Positions 12,764 through 26,129 of a stretch of DNA of 64,000 bases are shown here, in pieces. Below the pieces are notes generated by a model. That model worked only from the letters and a program-made list of their open reading frames with translations. It was not told the DNA's origin and did no database searches. The DNA lies in the NCBI GenBank assembly GCA_005281725.1, contig SSBO01000009.1, forward strand, positions 2,328,045 through 2,392,044, given 5' to 3'. This DNA is from Wuchereria bancrofti. Lineage: Eukaryota > Nematoda > Chromadorea > Rhabditida > Onchocercidae. Position 1 is the first letter of the stretch. Every line of letters begins with the position of its first letter. The position numbers were made by a program, and so were the translations under genes.

Positions 12764-14455
12764 ATGGTTTGGAAAACTTTTATCTATCCCAAAAATAAAA
12801 AATGTGATAATAATTTGACAACAACAACAACAACATCATCATCATCATCATCATCATTACCACCATCATCAACATTACCGTCATCACCACGATCAACATC
12901 AACAACAACAACAACACCAAATTTATCTTCTCCAACTAATCATACTCAACATTCAAACAATAACAAATCATCATCTAATGAACGATCATCATCATCACCT
13001 CGACCGCCTCCACGACTTCATCGACCCACACCACGATCACCATCATCATCATCATCACGATCATACTCTCATAAAACTGATAATAACACATCTGGTTATA
13101 ATACTTTAAATAATGATTTACCATTTTCGATGACACCTGCTGGACGTTTTTTTACTCATTTCTTTGATGAAGCTATGCAATATTTTAATTATCCAATGCA
13201 TGATATTATTTGGAGTGAAGAATCACCGACAAAAAATTCATCAATCAATGAGGTATATACTATTTTCATACGTATTCTTTAATGAAATTTATGAATAAAT
13301 AATTATTAAATGATTACAATTTAAATTATCATATATTGTTAATTAGGCTTTTTAATTATTAATTTGTTTTACTTATTAGTTTAACTATTTGATTACTAAA
13401 AATTATGAGGGATATTTTATATCATCAGAACAACTTTACGCTGAAATTATCAGGAATAATCAGAGTTATATACTATGAATAACCATTTTATATCATTGTG
13501 CAATGTATATGGTTTATAACTATATAAAAATTTATTTACTTAATTAATTATTGGTTGAATTAACGCAATATTTTATTATCCAGTAAAGAATGAAAAATGG
13601 GAAATGATTAATGATGATGTAATAATGTTGATTAACGTTAACTTTTTATTTCTATTTTTAAAAAAATGACTTTTATTTTATTAACGACTCAGATAAAATT
13701 TTAGTTTTTCTTTTTCTAATGTTGAATATAAGAAATAGATTAATTTTTTTCTTTTTTTTTTTAGAAAAAAGACATAAATAAGCTGAATTAAATTTTTTGC
13801 TGTAGGATTACTTCAATTTTAAATAAATAAAATTTTTTACAAAATATACTTATCTACTTTGCTTTCTTTTTTGCAGAAAATAATTGATAACGATGAAAAA
13901 TTCAGCATCGAAATTGATTTATCCGATTTTCTTGCCGGTGAATTATTGATAATTTACAATGAAGAGGAACGCGAACTTTTAGTGGAAGGACATCGAAAAG
14001 AACGAAATGGTCGTTTTGGTTCCATTGAGCGTAATTTTAAACGAAAATTTGATATTCCCATTGATGTTCATGATGGATCTTTGGCTGCTTTCTTGATTCC
14101 ATCCGGTTTGCTAACTATTCAAGCATTTAAAAAAGGCAATAAGCAGCCTATAAGACGAATACCAATTCAGGAAATAATTAATGTTCCAAATTCAACTGAT
14201 CAAAATGCAGCCAAATTTCCAACATTTGAAAATATGAAAAATACAACAAGCAAAACAAATATCAATCCACCAATGCCACCGAAATCAACGAATGCATCAG
14301 AACTAAAATCTTGTACACCTGAAAAAATGTCTAAAATAACAGACAAAATTCCAACAATTCAAAAATTTCAACAAAATAAAGAGAAACAATTAAATTTTAA
14401 TGAGATGGGAAAAGATTCAGGTGTGAAACGAGAATATTTAAATATTTTTTGCTAA
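12764..14455 (+). CDS. Small heat-shock protein (alpha-crystallin/HSP20 domain)
   Basis: Two exons, 12764-13252 and 13877-14455, joined in phase 0, giving 355 residues. An ATP-independent chaperone that binds unfolding proteins. Exon 1 encodes a Ser/Thr/Pro/Arg low-complexity stretch (about residues 20-112) built from ACA and TCA trinucleotide runs, then an aromatic segment (FSMTPAGRFFTHFFDEAMQYF, split here at 20 residues plus one) near residue 122. Exon 2 encodes the alpha-crystallin domain (about residues 166-250), with the A-x(n)-G-x-L-type strand as SGLLTI, followed by an I-x-I motif (IPI, about 258-260) that normally docks on a neighbouring subunit. A Lys/Pro/Asn-rich tail follows. Most sHSPs are 150-250 residues, so both tails are long. 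TTTCAG ending at 12746 lies 17 bases before the ATG and could be a trans-splice acceptor. Confidence 0.9.
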
Positions 14456-14460
14456 TTTGA

Positions 14461-14466
14461 AATAAA
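14461..14466 (+). terminator. poly(A) signal of the small HSP gene
   Basis: AATAAA only five bases after the stop codon, predicting a very short 3' UTR. Other A/T-rich variants further on could be used instead. Confidence 0.5.
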
Positions 14467-16482
14467 CTTGATGCATTGTTTTTCCTTTCTTATCTTTTAT
14501 CTTATTAAATTTAATTATTATTATATTATATTAAAATTTATGTATATTACATGTAATTAAACGTAGAAAACTTCTATTCTATTTTATTATTTATTTATTT
14601 TTTATTATTTAGATATATCATGTAAAAATAATTTTGAGAAATTCAATATATTTATTTTTCTTTTTGCAATTTTTATTGCAAAATTTTTTGCATTATGTGA
14701 TACAGATGGCGCAAATATTATCAAATTCTTACGTCATTCGATATGCGCACTTTTTATATTTATTGTATATGTGAAATTCTCAAATGATTTTTATAAAATT
14801 TTTCTAACATATGAATTGGCATATTGTATTTAGTCATTACATTGTCTTAGAAATGATTTATTTCGTAGGTTTTAAATCAAAGATTTTAGATTATTTATTG
14901 CGCTAATTTTTATTTATTTTATGTATAAGTCATAAAAATTTATTTTTCAAGCAAATTTATTGTTTAATTATTTTTCGAGTCATTTTTTTCCCTTTTTTCC
15001 AGATATTTTTTGTTGTATAACAAATTCATATGTTTTGCTTTAATATATTTTTTGACATATGTCAGTATCTTATGAATATTAATATTCTTCTTAGTTTATA
15101 AGTTGTAGTCTAAATTTTGGTTATAAATTTGTAATAATTCAATATTTCAATTTATTATCATTACACTGGTTTGAAAATCAAATTCCTGTAATCGCATAAA
15201 TTTATTATTAAATAAAAAAAATAAATTTATTATAAAATTTTGTGTCACATATTGAAAATTATCTAAATCCATTGGCATATGATAAAAATAAAAAATGATT
15301 CGATACCTTATTGGCTATCATATATCTTTCAGAATTAAGATTTAACCATTTAGTAATGATAAGAAAATGACAAACTTACTGAAATATCAATGATATATGA
15401 TAAAAATATAAATTCTCACGAGATTTAAGTAAATCAAAATAATATTGTCGTAGATTTTCCGGATTTGTCAACTAAGATTTAGATTTTCATGTTCTCAAGA
15501 ATATCATATCAGGTACAAGAGTGAAAGTGATAGAAACTTCTTACGGTTATATAATGTTTAAAATAGGTTGTAAAATAATCAAAATAAATAGCTTATCCAA
15601 AAAATTGATAACAGCAGAAGAAATCTTTGTTATTGCAGATATGATAAGCTATCAATATCAGAAAATATAGAAAATCATTTGTTAATTATAATATTAGTAC
15701 AGAAATAGCATTGATGCTTTATTATCAGTTTAATTTTATGCAAAAATAATGGATTTCCAATTCTAAATACAAACGGATGATTAAATTTTTTTGATCTTTC
15801 CGGATAAATTTTCATATCCAGAATTTCGCTTTACTTTCGAAAAAAAAAATCAGAATTATGAAAAAATATGACTGATAATGCTTATTTAAATTGATATACA
15901 ACTAAAATAATATTACATCAAACCTTTTGAGTATGCTGAGAAATATTAATGAAATTTAATGGAATATAAATGTTTGATGATTTTTAATAAAATTATCATT
16001 TAAATTATCACATTGAATTGATGTGTCAAATAAAATTGTTAAACAACTAGGTATTATTGCAAGATCCAAATTAATTTTTAAGATAAAATAGCAAATTATT
16101 TGCTTTGGAAGAATAACTAGTATTTGTAGGGAAATGATTTATTGTCAATAATTACACAAATAACTATTTTTTCATGTTAATTATTTGGTAAATAAATAAT
16201 TTCACAAATCAATCATAAGAGAAAATTTTTTTATACGATTAAATCTTTCAGAAATAGTAAGAAATTTTGCTAAAATTTAAATTAAAATTTAATTATTAAA
16301 AAAATATTAAAATTAAAAATAAAAATTTAATCGTTAAGTAAAATAATATTAAAATTAAAAAAAATATATATATAATTCAATTATTTGACTGCATGTAATA
16401 AAACCACTTTTCCAGTAAAATTCTTTTCGCTCTGCAAATTTTTAAATCACACATAATTTTGAACCAAACGGGTGATTAGTGG
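14467..16482. other. Intergenic, AT-rich
   Basis: No coding or RNA gene recognised. It is very AT-rich, with alternating AAAATTTAAATTAAAA blocks near 16270-16380. The immediate upstream flank of the tRNA gene is 16460-16482. Confidence 0.6.
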
Positions 16483-16555
16483 GCCCGGTTAGCTCAGTCG
16501 GTAGAGCACCAGACTCTTAATCTGGCTGTCGCGGGTTCGAGCCCCGCATCGGGCT
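16483..16555 (+). tRNA. tRNA-Lys (anticodon CTT)
   Basis: A complete 73-base cloverleaf without intron. The acceptor stem GCCCGGT pairs with ATCGGGC (one G-T pair) and the discriminator is T. The D arm is GCTC/GAGC, the anticodon stem CCAGA/TCTGG, and the loop CTCTTAA puts anticodon CTT at 16516-16518. The T arm is GCGGG/CCCGC with TTCGAGC. Both internal Pol III promoters are present: A box TAGCTCAGTCGG and B box GGTTCGAGCCC. The base between D stem and anticodon stem (position 26) is A, so it would not be a substrate of the TRM1 enzyme encoded at 37655. The first run of four T downstream is at 16752-16755, about 197 bases away, so the usual close Pol III terminator is missing. Confidence 0.97.
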
Positions 16556-17066
16556 ACGCCAACCCTTTGTGAAAAATCTTAATACTCTTTAAGAGAGTAT
16601 CAATTATTTGTTTATGTTGCAGTGGAATAAATTTAGTAAGAAATATATGTATCAATAATCTATGTAAAAGATACTTGCAATGAATAATAATTAGTTCTAA
16701 AGTTTACATAAATTAAAACTAAATGAAAACATAGCAACGGGATTTAACGAATTTTCGAATTTCCTACCATGTAAATTTAACTGGAACGTTTCAACTCTTC
16801 TAGTTTATTTCCTTTTTTCTCTTTTTTGGAAGGTAAATCCCCTTTCTTCCTGAGGAATATTTTTTTATGTAATTTCACTTAAAATTGAAATAATTAAGAA
16901 GCTATACTTAATTTACTAATTTTCAATTTAATTTTTAAAATCAAACCAATGATGAGATTATGTTTAATTTATATCGCATTTCTTTTACTTAGATTTCCAT
17001 TTAAGATTTAATTGCTATTCAAAGATTCATTTTTCCTTTTTTTTAGTTTTAGAGGATTAAATTTTT
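16556..17066. other. Intergenic between tRNA-Lys and the AGGF1 homologue
   Basis: No coding support. The right end contains a pyrimidine tract and TTTTTTAG/TTTTAG sites at about 17038-17051, which could serve as the trans-splice acceptor of the next gene. Confidence 0.55.
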
Positions 17067-20000
17067 ATGATTGAAAGTTTTTGTAGAAAAATGGATGAAA
17101 TGAATGTTACAAGAATGGAAACATTTGAAGATGGCAATGAAATTATACAACCAAATACTTCCGGAGCTAGCATTGAAGCTGATGCCCAACAGGTTACCAT
17201 TATTTTTATTTTTACATTCCTAAAGAGCTGCCTGATGAGTCTAATTTATCAGAGTTCATAATTACTATCACAGGACAAAATTTCTAGGTTTCGAAATTAT
17301 TGTTTAGTGCTGAATTCCAGAATTGCCAAATTTTATCACTAACAGTTGCAGTAGTAAATTTCAGTATTATTATACGCTAATAGATTTGGTAATTGAGAAA
17401 TTTTACAATTGCATTGCAAATTGTTTATCTTAATCTCTCAATAATGATATTTTAGCAGAATTTTGAAATTTTCTTGATTGCTCACTGAAATAACTTTTGG
17501 TATTTCGAAGTATTTCAATGCGTAATTACTAACTGTGTTTATTTTCTTTTTTTTTAGGATAATATGTCAATCGCAGATATACTTCGACAAACTGCGAATG
17601 CGTTTTTGCGTGATAAATATCTTCAAGGCTTTGAATTTCACGAAGACTGTCAACTGTATTATAATCCGGTGTCGGGCTATTATTATGATCAAGTAAGAGT
17701 ATCATCTCATCCATTCTTTTTCTTTTCTTTTTTTCTTTATTTCTTAATTCTAGGAATTTAACACTTTATAATTTCTCATAAGTGTGTAAAACATATCGCA
17801 GTTGAAACAGTTTATTAGAGTTACAAGATTAGATTTTAAAGTTCCATACCATGCATCAGTCTCTATTGCCTTGATCAATATGTATTTATTGTCACATTTA
17901 CATCAGTTTGTCATTCTTACAATCACATTCATAGTTACAGTCACAGTGTTTATATTGTCGTTCTGTTTTGGCCATCACAACAGTTACAACGTCAATTATA
18001 ATTATAATACAATATCAATTATAATCATAACAAGTTACAATGTTGATTTCCAAAGTTTATTTTTTCAGCAGCAATCTTAGATGATTGTTCCATTATAATT
18101 ATGATAATTATGCTATTCTCGTCATCGTGATTATGATTGCAAATTGGGATTGCATGAACAATGATTTCTTTGTTCTCATAATTATAGTCATTTTCATGAC
18201 CGCGGCAACATTGCCTATATCACTTCCATTATTATGATTATGATCACAATTACTTTGATTTTTATGAATCTAAATTTTTGAATATATAATTATAATTTCA
18301 GAATACTGCTTTATTTTATCATCCATCAACAAACTGTTATTATTATTACAATAACCAAACAGACAGTTACGTTTATTATACAAGAATTCCCTGTGAACAT
18401 ATCTGGACAGATAAATTGGCTGAGCGAAAAGCGGTGGCGATGTTAGGTATATTTCTATTAAACATTACTATACTTCATGTTCATTTGACTTTCATATCAA
18501 TCAAGAACACTACTTCCCACTCCTAGTTCCTTCCAAACTTTTCGACTTTCTAAGTATGATTTCATCCGGTTGCAACTATAATACGATTTTGTTACTGTTG
18601 TTGAGTAGTATATCAGTATCTATACTACTCAACACTAGACGTATCATTTTATTCTGACGTTTTCTGATCAACTGAACTTCTGATTAACTTATCAACCACC
18701 TTTCAGTTTGGATAATTTGCAGGAGAATCATTCGCTGCAGGTATGACGCAGGATGAAGTAGATGTCTTCGAGTGTTTGAATTCGTTGTTGAAGGTTGTTT
18801 TGCAGATATTTGATGGCAACAACGTTGATTGTGACATATTGGATGATGAGATAAGTACTCATATCCAAGGTGGATTTTTTTTTTTCGTATTTTAGTAGGA
18901 ACATATGGTTAAATCAATAAATTAATGTTTTTGCGGTTGATTTTAGAATCCCTCCTCGAAATTTATGTCCACATTTTAGTTTGTAAACATCTTGTAACAG
19001 ATATTTCACAGGATAATTCAGTTTTATTATGCTAATAATATGTTGCTCAAAATAAAATTCTAAAATAAAAAATCAGCACTGCTACATAGATGATTTATCT
19101 TTCAAAAATTTTAAATACACTGAATATAACATCATGTTTTTGCACTCAAAATGATAGAGATCTTCTTTTAGTTCGCCCAGTTTTTTTATTCTTGTTTATT
19201 GATTTTTGCTTGTCGATTTACCCTTATCTTTTGCAGAAGAAAGAATGGATTATGCTCCATGTGTGCGTATTATTGAAAAAACCAGTGGTGTATTGCATGT
19301 AGTTACAATTACTGGTGCTAAAATTGGGACCACTCTAGACTGTGAAATCCGGTTATCTTCGGAGCAGTTTTCAACGTGTGAAGTGATTTTTTTTTTTAAA
19401 TCAATTTAATTTCTATTGATTTTAGGATCTTTTTCAATAACTCCGTTGACCATAGTATTAAAGAAAATTTTTTTTTAGAATTACACAATATCGTCTTTGC
19501 TAGTAGTCCAGATAGATCATTTCCTTTGGAAGTCATGAATTTCTTTATTATATGTTGCAGTTTTTTTTTCTTTTAGTGATTCTCTAAATTGAAATAATAA
19601 ACTGAATTCGAGTAAGAGTTAAAGTAATGTGTGGCATTAAAACTACTAACATAGTTACCTCATCTTCTGGCAACATCGTGTTGAGTAGTAAATCCAATTT
19701 ACATAAGGTTTTGATTCGCATAATGTTTTTGCTTGTTTACTTGTATAATATTGCAAAATATTTATGTATCGATTCACATTTCCTTTTTTATTTGAATAGT
19801 CTCGAGTTATTCTTATCTTTTTTTTTAGTGTAGTGCTGTTATTAATTACAACGAAACGGAGCAAAAGTATTTCATGACAATCAACGGGAGAGATTCAGAT
19901 GTTTTCCGTAATAAGCTAAAAGTTAATATAGATGAAGTAACAGTAATAGATCATGGCGATGAATGGAAATTTGGAGAACAAGAATTTTTGATTCATATCC

Positions 20001-21693
20001 ATTACGGTATGAAATTTGATCTTCTATTATTAGAATTTTTTCCATACACTTATGACATATATTTATAATATAATAGTATTAAATTAGTAACTATAAAAAG
20101 TTTATTATTATTTTACAAAAATAAATTACTTTTATTGTGTTAGCTAGAAATAGAGAAGTAGATAATATGTTTTTCTGGTTTTACTTTACGGAATGTTATA
20201 ATGATGAATTCGAGTAATTGACTAAACGAATGACATCATGAACTTGAAACTACTATTAAGACTTGTGTGACGTGGAATTATACATCTTTTTGTAAAATTT
20301 TTATAATAAGAGCAAAAGATGACTTGTTGTTAAGTTTTCATTTATAGTGTGAAATTCCTAAAAAAAAAAAGTGAAATTTGTATTATATTTTCATCATCGA
20401 TAACTATACCAAATTTTATCATATTCTGTTACTAAGAGAATGAAAGATCATAATGAGTCATTGAAAAGAACTTATAAAATGTTACTTGAATTCTTTGGTA
20501 ATAATCAACATTTAGTTTTCTAAGGTTTTCGATCATTACAGGAACGAATACGTGTGGCTCATGTGAACCTGGTTTGATAAAGAATGATCACATCATATTG
20601 CCGGAACCTGATAATAATTTCTCAACTGGGAAGATATCAAAAGAGACATTAAGACGAAGAAATTTGCGGAATATGAAGAAACAGTATGGTATTTTTGATG
20701 TAAGTTCTCATTAGTTTGATTTCAATTTTCTTTTCTTTATAGTTTTTTTGGAATCTTTTTTATTCTTTTTTATTCATATGTTTTTAAAGTTTCATTTTTT
20801 TTCCTAAAATTTCCAGTTTTAATTTCATCTGGGAGTTAATTGGGAGAGTGGTTTTAATTAGCGTCTGCAACCAATGCAATTTTTATTTATTATTTTTTTT
20901 TTTTGCTTTATATTTTACAAACACCTTTCAAATCTGTTTTCATTTTATTTCACGGTTTCGAAAATTTATGATTTAAATTCGACATTTTGTTATTTTGTTA
21001 TCAGGATGGAGAAGAGCATTACCGATGCAAGTATCAAAAGAAGGAACGAAATTTGTTAGATAGGAATACTGAAGACAAAGATAAATCAATTTATGCAAAT
21101 TGTTCGGCAAAACCTTTGCCAGGTAGCTTTCATTTTATAGTTATAGAAGAAAACTTTTATAAAATTACATTTTAAACCATTCTCAACAGCTTTTGTTGTG
21201 ATAAAGATTTCAGTGGAAATTTTAGGGATGATTGTTGCATCGACAAATATAACTCCGTCATCAACAAAAGTGTTAAACGAAAGTAATCGAGGATTTAGTA
21301 TGCTTCAACGAATGGGTTGGAAACAAGGCACTGGTTTGGGGCGAAAAGAAGATGGGATTACAGAGCCGGTGAGTTATTCTTTTTTATTTTTGTTAAATTT
21401 AAAATATTTGATTTTCAGTGAACTCCCAGCAAACATTACGAACAATTTTTATGGTGTATCCATGGTATATATTAGCGATATATACTATTTATGAATTATG
21501 AACTCATTCCATCACTTTCCAGGTGATTAGTGAAGTTCGTCCTAACCGTGCTGGACTTGGATTGAAAAATGAAATCAAATTTGAATTGTCGAAAAAGCAG
21601 GATAAAAAACAACATTTGCTGGAAATTACAAGGCAACGTTTTCAAAAAGCTGAAATTTTTGCTGTAGATAACGATGAAAGTGATACAAATTGA
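17067..21693 (+). CDS. AGGF1: AGGF1 homologue (OCRE, FHA and G-patch domains)
   Basis: Ten exons: 17067-17192, 17558-17692, 18302-18446, 18723-18869, 19237-19382, 19829-20006, 20542-20699, 21005-21122, 21226-21368, 21523-21693; all phases agree, 488 residues. Domain order matches human AGGF1: an OCRE aromatic repeat region (about 66-115; CQLYYNPVSGYYYDQ then FYHPSTNCYYYYN), split by an intron; an FHA phosphothreonine-binding domain (about 190-290; TGAKIGTTLDCEIRL and KYFMTINGRD); and a G-patch (about 402-450; GFSMLQRMGWKQGTGLGRKE, then RAGLGL). OCRE and G-patch are typical of splicing-associated proteins; FHA reads phosphorylated partners; likely nuclear or cytoplasmic adaptor. The exon 5 donor at 19382 is the weakest call: it uses GTGATT, chosen because it alone keeps frame with TGT AGT GCT of exon 6. 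The coiled coil of vertebrate AGGF1 is not evident. Confidence 0.9.
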
Positions 21694-22735
21694 AGTATAT
21701 TCAAATTTGATTGGTCATTTATATGCTTTCAAATTAGGTAGTTCGTGAATTTGTAATACATCTGAATGCAAAGTTTTGAGTGTCTTTCGGTGTAGACAAA
21801 TGAGATATTTTGTACATTTGTGAATGTATTTTTGATTCTTAGATCTAATGAAGAAAATAGTTGTTGTATCAAATTTGAATGAAGAAAACTCAAACGCTTT
21901 CTTGACATGTTACGTAATTTTTTTGATTTACGTCGGTGATATCATATATGTTTCAAGTTAACTAGAGAAAATGTATTTTATTTCTAAAATTTAAATAATT
22001 TATCTTTTACAGGACCTCTATTATACCATCTTACATTTCAAGATAGGTAGCTATCGTCTTCGCATCGCTGATCCTAAGCCATATTTCTTTCATCTTATCT
22101 AGTTGCTCATATTATATTATATAGAAAAGTGATAAGGGTATTTCCAGAAAAAAAAAAGGTATAAAAGTTGTTAACGAGTTGAAATTCAGAAGCCGGACTT
22201 TCTCTCCGACCATATATATGAGCGTTTAAAACTATCGAAAGCAATCTAAACAGAATAATCATTGGAAATGTGATAAGTTTTTTTTCAGCGATGATTGTTA
22301 TCCTTTGTAATAGCTAGCTATATCAGTAATCAGTGGAAAAAATGCGACAAACATTTTGAAGTAAGTTATTCTCAATTATTTAACTGAACAATGATTAAGT
22401 TTTAAAAATTGAGCTATTAGAATAATCATCTTATATTCTCAACAGTAATTATTCATGTTATGTTTTTTTTTTCTAAAAAAAAATTCCAGTTGATTCAAAA
22501 ATTCCTCAAATTATTTTTTGCATTCCAAATTGCAATGAATTGAAATACATTCCTAAATTTTTGAAATACAACTCTATCTGTTGTGATCGCATGTAAAATT
22601 TGACATTTGAGATCAGTAAACTGTCAAATTTCCTTTTTTATCCACAATATATTTTGTTGTTTATAATATTAATAAAATATACGCATGGTTTATCACTTAA
22701 AATAGATCGAATTTATAAGAAAAAATCTTTCTTTT
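21694..22735. other. Convergent intergenic region
   Basis: Lies between the 3' ends of the AGGF1 homologue (plus) and the sperm protein gene (minus). No coding support; a short open frame at 22600-22788 mostly overlaps the antisense of the sperm-gene exon 2. I found no clear AATAAA for the AGGF1 homologue within the first 600 bases. Confidence 0.55.
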
Positions 22736-23450
22736 TTACACCGAATGCGCATATACAATTATTTCACCTTGCAATGCATCAATTTTAAATGGTGCCTTTG
22801 GATCGGTACAATCAGCTGTTACCTAAATCACAGATTTTATAAATTACCTACACAATTAAAACTATATTTACTGTTAGATGTAATAAAGTCGTTTATCAAA
22901 CTTTCTTTGGTTACTTAAAAAATTCAAATTTCCTTAAAACTAGCATTTTTCGAGATTTTGTACTTATGAATTGTTTCAAATTTTCAAAAAAGTTTCGTTA
23001 AAAAAAGCAAAAATTTAAACAAACTTAAAAATAAGTATAAGTAAACGAAAAAAAGAAAACATAAGCATAAATAAATGAAAAGACATAAGCATAAGTAAAT
23101 AAAAAATAAAATAATATATAATATAGATATATATTTTTAATTAATTAAAAAAGAAAATGAACAGACAACAAGTGTATTACTATTATTACCATTATTATCA
23201 AAAAAAAAATAACCTCAGCATATTGTATAATAAAAGTATCCTCTCTTATTTCACCAGGTAATTTTCGTATTACAATAGGATGTATACTTTGTGGTTCAAT
23301 GAAACCATAAATAGGCTTAAAACGATATTCGTTATTATTAGTAGATTTAATTTTAAATGCTAAACGTGCCATACTTGTATTAACAAGTTTATGTACATTA
23401 GTACCACCAGATGCATGAATTTGTACAGCACGTGGTTGAACCGTTAACAT
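22736..23450 (-). CDS. Sperm-specific protein of the SSP class (MSP-fold)
   Basis: Two exons on the minus strand, 23450-23214 and 22822-22736, joined in phase 0, giving 107 residues, the usual length of nematode SSP proteins. The whole protein is one major-sperm-protein-type immunoglobulin fold: N-terminal LTVQPRAVQIHASGG, then HKLVNTSMARLAFKIKSTN, YRFKPIYGFIEP, LPGEIREDTFIIQYAE, and after the intron TADCTDPKAPFKIDALQGEI. The pattern matches C. elegans ssp-9/10/11-like proteins, expressed in sperm. No signal peptide or membrane segment, so it is cytosolic. The first ATG (23450) fits the family N-terminus; an in-frame TTG at 23468 is not needed. The family is nematode-specific, which is the best taxonomic marker in the window. 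Confidence 0.93.
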
Positions 23451-24820
23451 TTTTCTTTTTTCTTCCAATTAAATAAATTTCCTGAATTTTTTTTTTTTTT
23501 TTTGCATGATTTCATTTTATTATTTAGCTAGAAAAAAAAATTTTTTTTTTTTTGTTACAAAATTTTGCATAAATAAAATGCATTATAAGATTTGAATCAT
23601 TTTTAATTCCTAAAATTTTATTGCTTAAATTTTCTGTGTATTTTTGCATGATTTATTTACTATCCAATTTTATCTTATTTTAATAAATCTTATTATAATG
23701 ATACTATGTCTTCTTATCACACTATAGGATACACTCTTACCTTTTCATAATTATCTTGTTTTTTTTTTTTTTTTGAAAAGTGCTATTCAAATATACTCAT
23801 TCTTTGTTTTTCTTTTATTTCACTTCCAAATTATCTTTTCAGATGAAAGTGTTTTTTACTTTATATATGAATAGAACTATTGATTTTATATGTGATTAAT
23901 TGATTTGATGTGACTGACTGAATTTGATTTTTTTTCCTCATATAATTAATGAAGAAAATAATTCCCATTCATTTCATTTTTTCTCAATAAATCTTTCATA
24001 GCGTTATGATAGGCAATTTTGAAAGCATAAATGCTAATAAAGCTATTGAAAATTTAATATTAAAGAAACTTTGCATTAAATTTTTGTTTACTAAATTTAA
24101 CCATATTTTTACTGCTAGTCCCTATCTTTTGTACTGATTATTGCAAATGAACCAGTTTCATTCCCCTCCTTCCCATTACCCCTTTTTTCCTCCACTTATT
24201 ATCCGATGACTATTTTATAACCAGAATTTCTCCGTGCTTCACTATTTCGCTACCGTAAAATATGAGTTAATCATAATAATATGTACCTATTTTTCATTCA
24301 AAAATCGAATATCTCTTATTTCATCAATAATTTAGTGCCAAATACACATCTATTTCATCAATAATTTCTCAAACAGTACTGCCAAATACTTTTTCAATTT
24401 CAAAATTTAAAATTCAAGGAAAAAAAAAAACGAAATTTCAAAAGATACTTTTTGTCTATTTGTTTAAATTTGTTCCGGATAATTAATCAATAATGATCAT
24501 ATATTCTACATTACGTTACTTCAAATAAGCTTCTAGCTATGCATAGCATCATTTAGAAACTTCTAGAATATGTACTGTACTTCTTCAAAAAAATGAAAAG
24601 TTGAAAATCAATTTTATTTGCATTTCCTTTTTTTACATCAACTTTTCCGTTTACTTTTACTGTGAGTTTAACTTCATTGTGATTATATTTTTCCAATTTC
24701 AGTTATGTTATAATTCAACCTTTCAGGAATGAACTACATCTTTCCGTTTATCTTTCCGAACTCGGTCATCTTCCTGAAAAAACTTATACGTACCTCATCC
24801 CAGATTTCTATCTTCTCCAA

Positions 24821-24880
24821 TGTGTATGTGTGTGTATGTGTATGCGAGAGAAAGGGAAAGAAAGAGAGGTAGAGGGAGGA
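24821..24880. repeat. TG/GA-rich microsatellite
   Basis: TGTGTATG repeats followed by a purine tract of GAGAAAGG-like units. Confidence 0.8.
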
Positions 24881-26129
24881 AAAAATTTTTAAAATTTACA
24901 TAATTTTCTCGAATTTAAGTTATTTATTTGCAAAAGATGAGATCCATCTAGGACACATTTTCCGGCACTCTTAACAAAAATTACATTTCAAAGTAGAGAA
25001 GAAATAGCAATCCAAAGAGCTACAAATTAATCTATCGAAAATGAAATTTAAAAACTTATTGTTCATATCGTTTAGCTTTTTTTTTTTCTTTTTGAAAAAA
25101 AGACCAATATGCGAAGCTTTGTCCATAGCTGAGATGATTAAATGTAGTATTTTTATTCCAAATAAAAATCCTTTTAATTTATTTCCGTTTCATTTGAAAA
25201 AAATAAAAGAAAAAAAATCAATAGTATAAGTTGGGAGATTATAAAGAGAACACTATATTCAATAAAGAATAAAGAGAAAAAGAGAAGGATTTTTCCGGAA
25301 AAGAATAAAATAATAAAAAAAATATTCAGCAGCACAATTATCCAGAGGAAATCATAACAACGATTGAATTTCAAAAAGTATAACAAAAAAGATTATAAAA
25401 GTTTTCATGAAGTAATCCAAAATTAATCCATCACCCTTTAATGTGGGAAATGTGATCCCTTTTCCACCATAAGTGATATTCCAATATTTGGAAAATTTGC
25501 TTCATTGCTATAAAAGTAGCAATCGTATTGCAATCACCGAATATTTATAATACTAAAATTGTAACATAATATTTTAGCATTAAAAAGAAATCATGGAAAA
25601 TGGAAAAAGAAAAATCGGTTAAAAAGATAGAATAATAGGAGTGAAGAGAAAAACGAATTGAAATGATATTAATCGAAAGATAGAAGAGCTAATCAAAAGA
25701 ATTGATCTCAACAATTGATCAAACAATTAATGCGATGAATTGATTCGAAAAAAAAAAGAAAAACATAGCTAAAAATTGGTTAATAATAAGGATAAAATTG
25801 AACGAATGAATGATTTGCTTAATGACATAAATTAAAAAATATCAACATCAATTCAAAGAATCGATTGGAAAAATTAAAGAAAAACAAAAAGGAAAAACTG
25901 GACGAAATAGTAAACCGAAAGAATGAACCGGAATACCCCATATACTTTCTGTCACACCATACTGTTCTCATCATACATGCTCCAAATACATAAATCAAGA
26001 TGGAAGAAAATAATTTCCCTGTTGAGTTGAACAAATAATTGAGACATACATTTTTCAATGCGTCCCTTTCATTCGCTAAGCAACTCGCACGTGATGAAAT
26101 GGTCGATTTTCGTGTTGAATTCACCTACA

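Noticed and set aside
17802..18080. Open frame of 92 codons inside the AGGF1 homologue
   Set aside because: It lies wholly in the intron that splits the OCRE region; the flanking exons join perfectly without it, and it has no recognisable content.
19627..19714. Possible extra exon within the FHA-coding region of the AGGF1 homologue
   Set aside because: No good acceptor. The FHA reading is continuous from exon 5 to exon 6 without it.
23451..23468. N-terminal extension of the sperm protein from an in-frame TTG
   Set aside because: Not an ATG, and the family N-terminus corresponds to the ATG at 23450.
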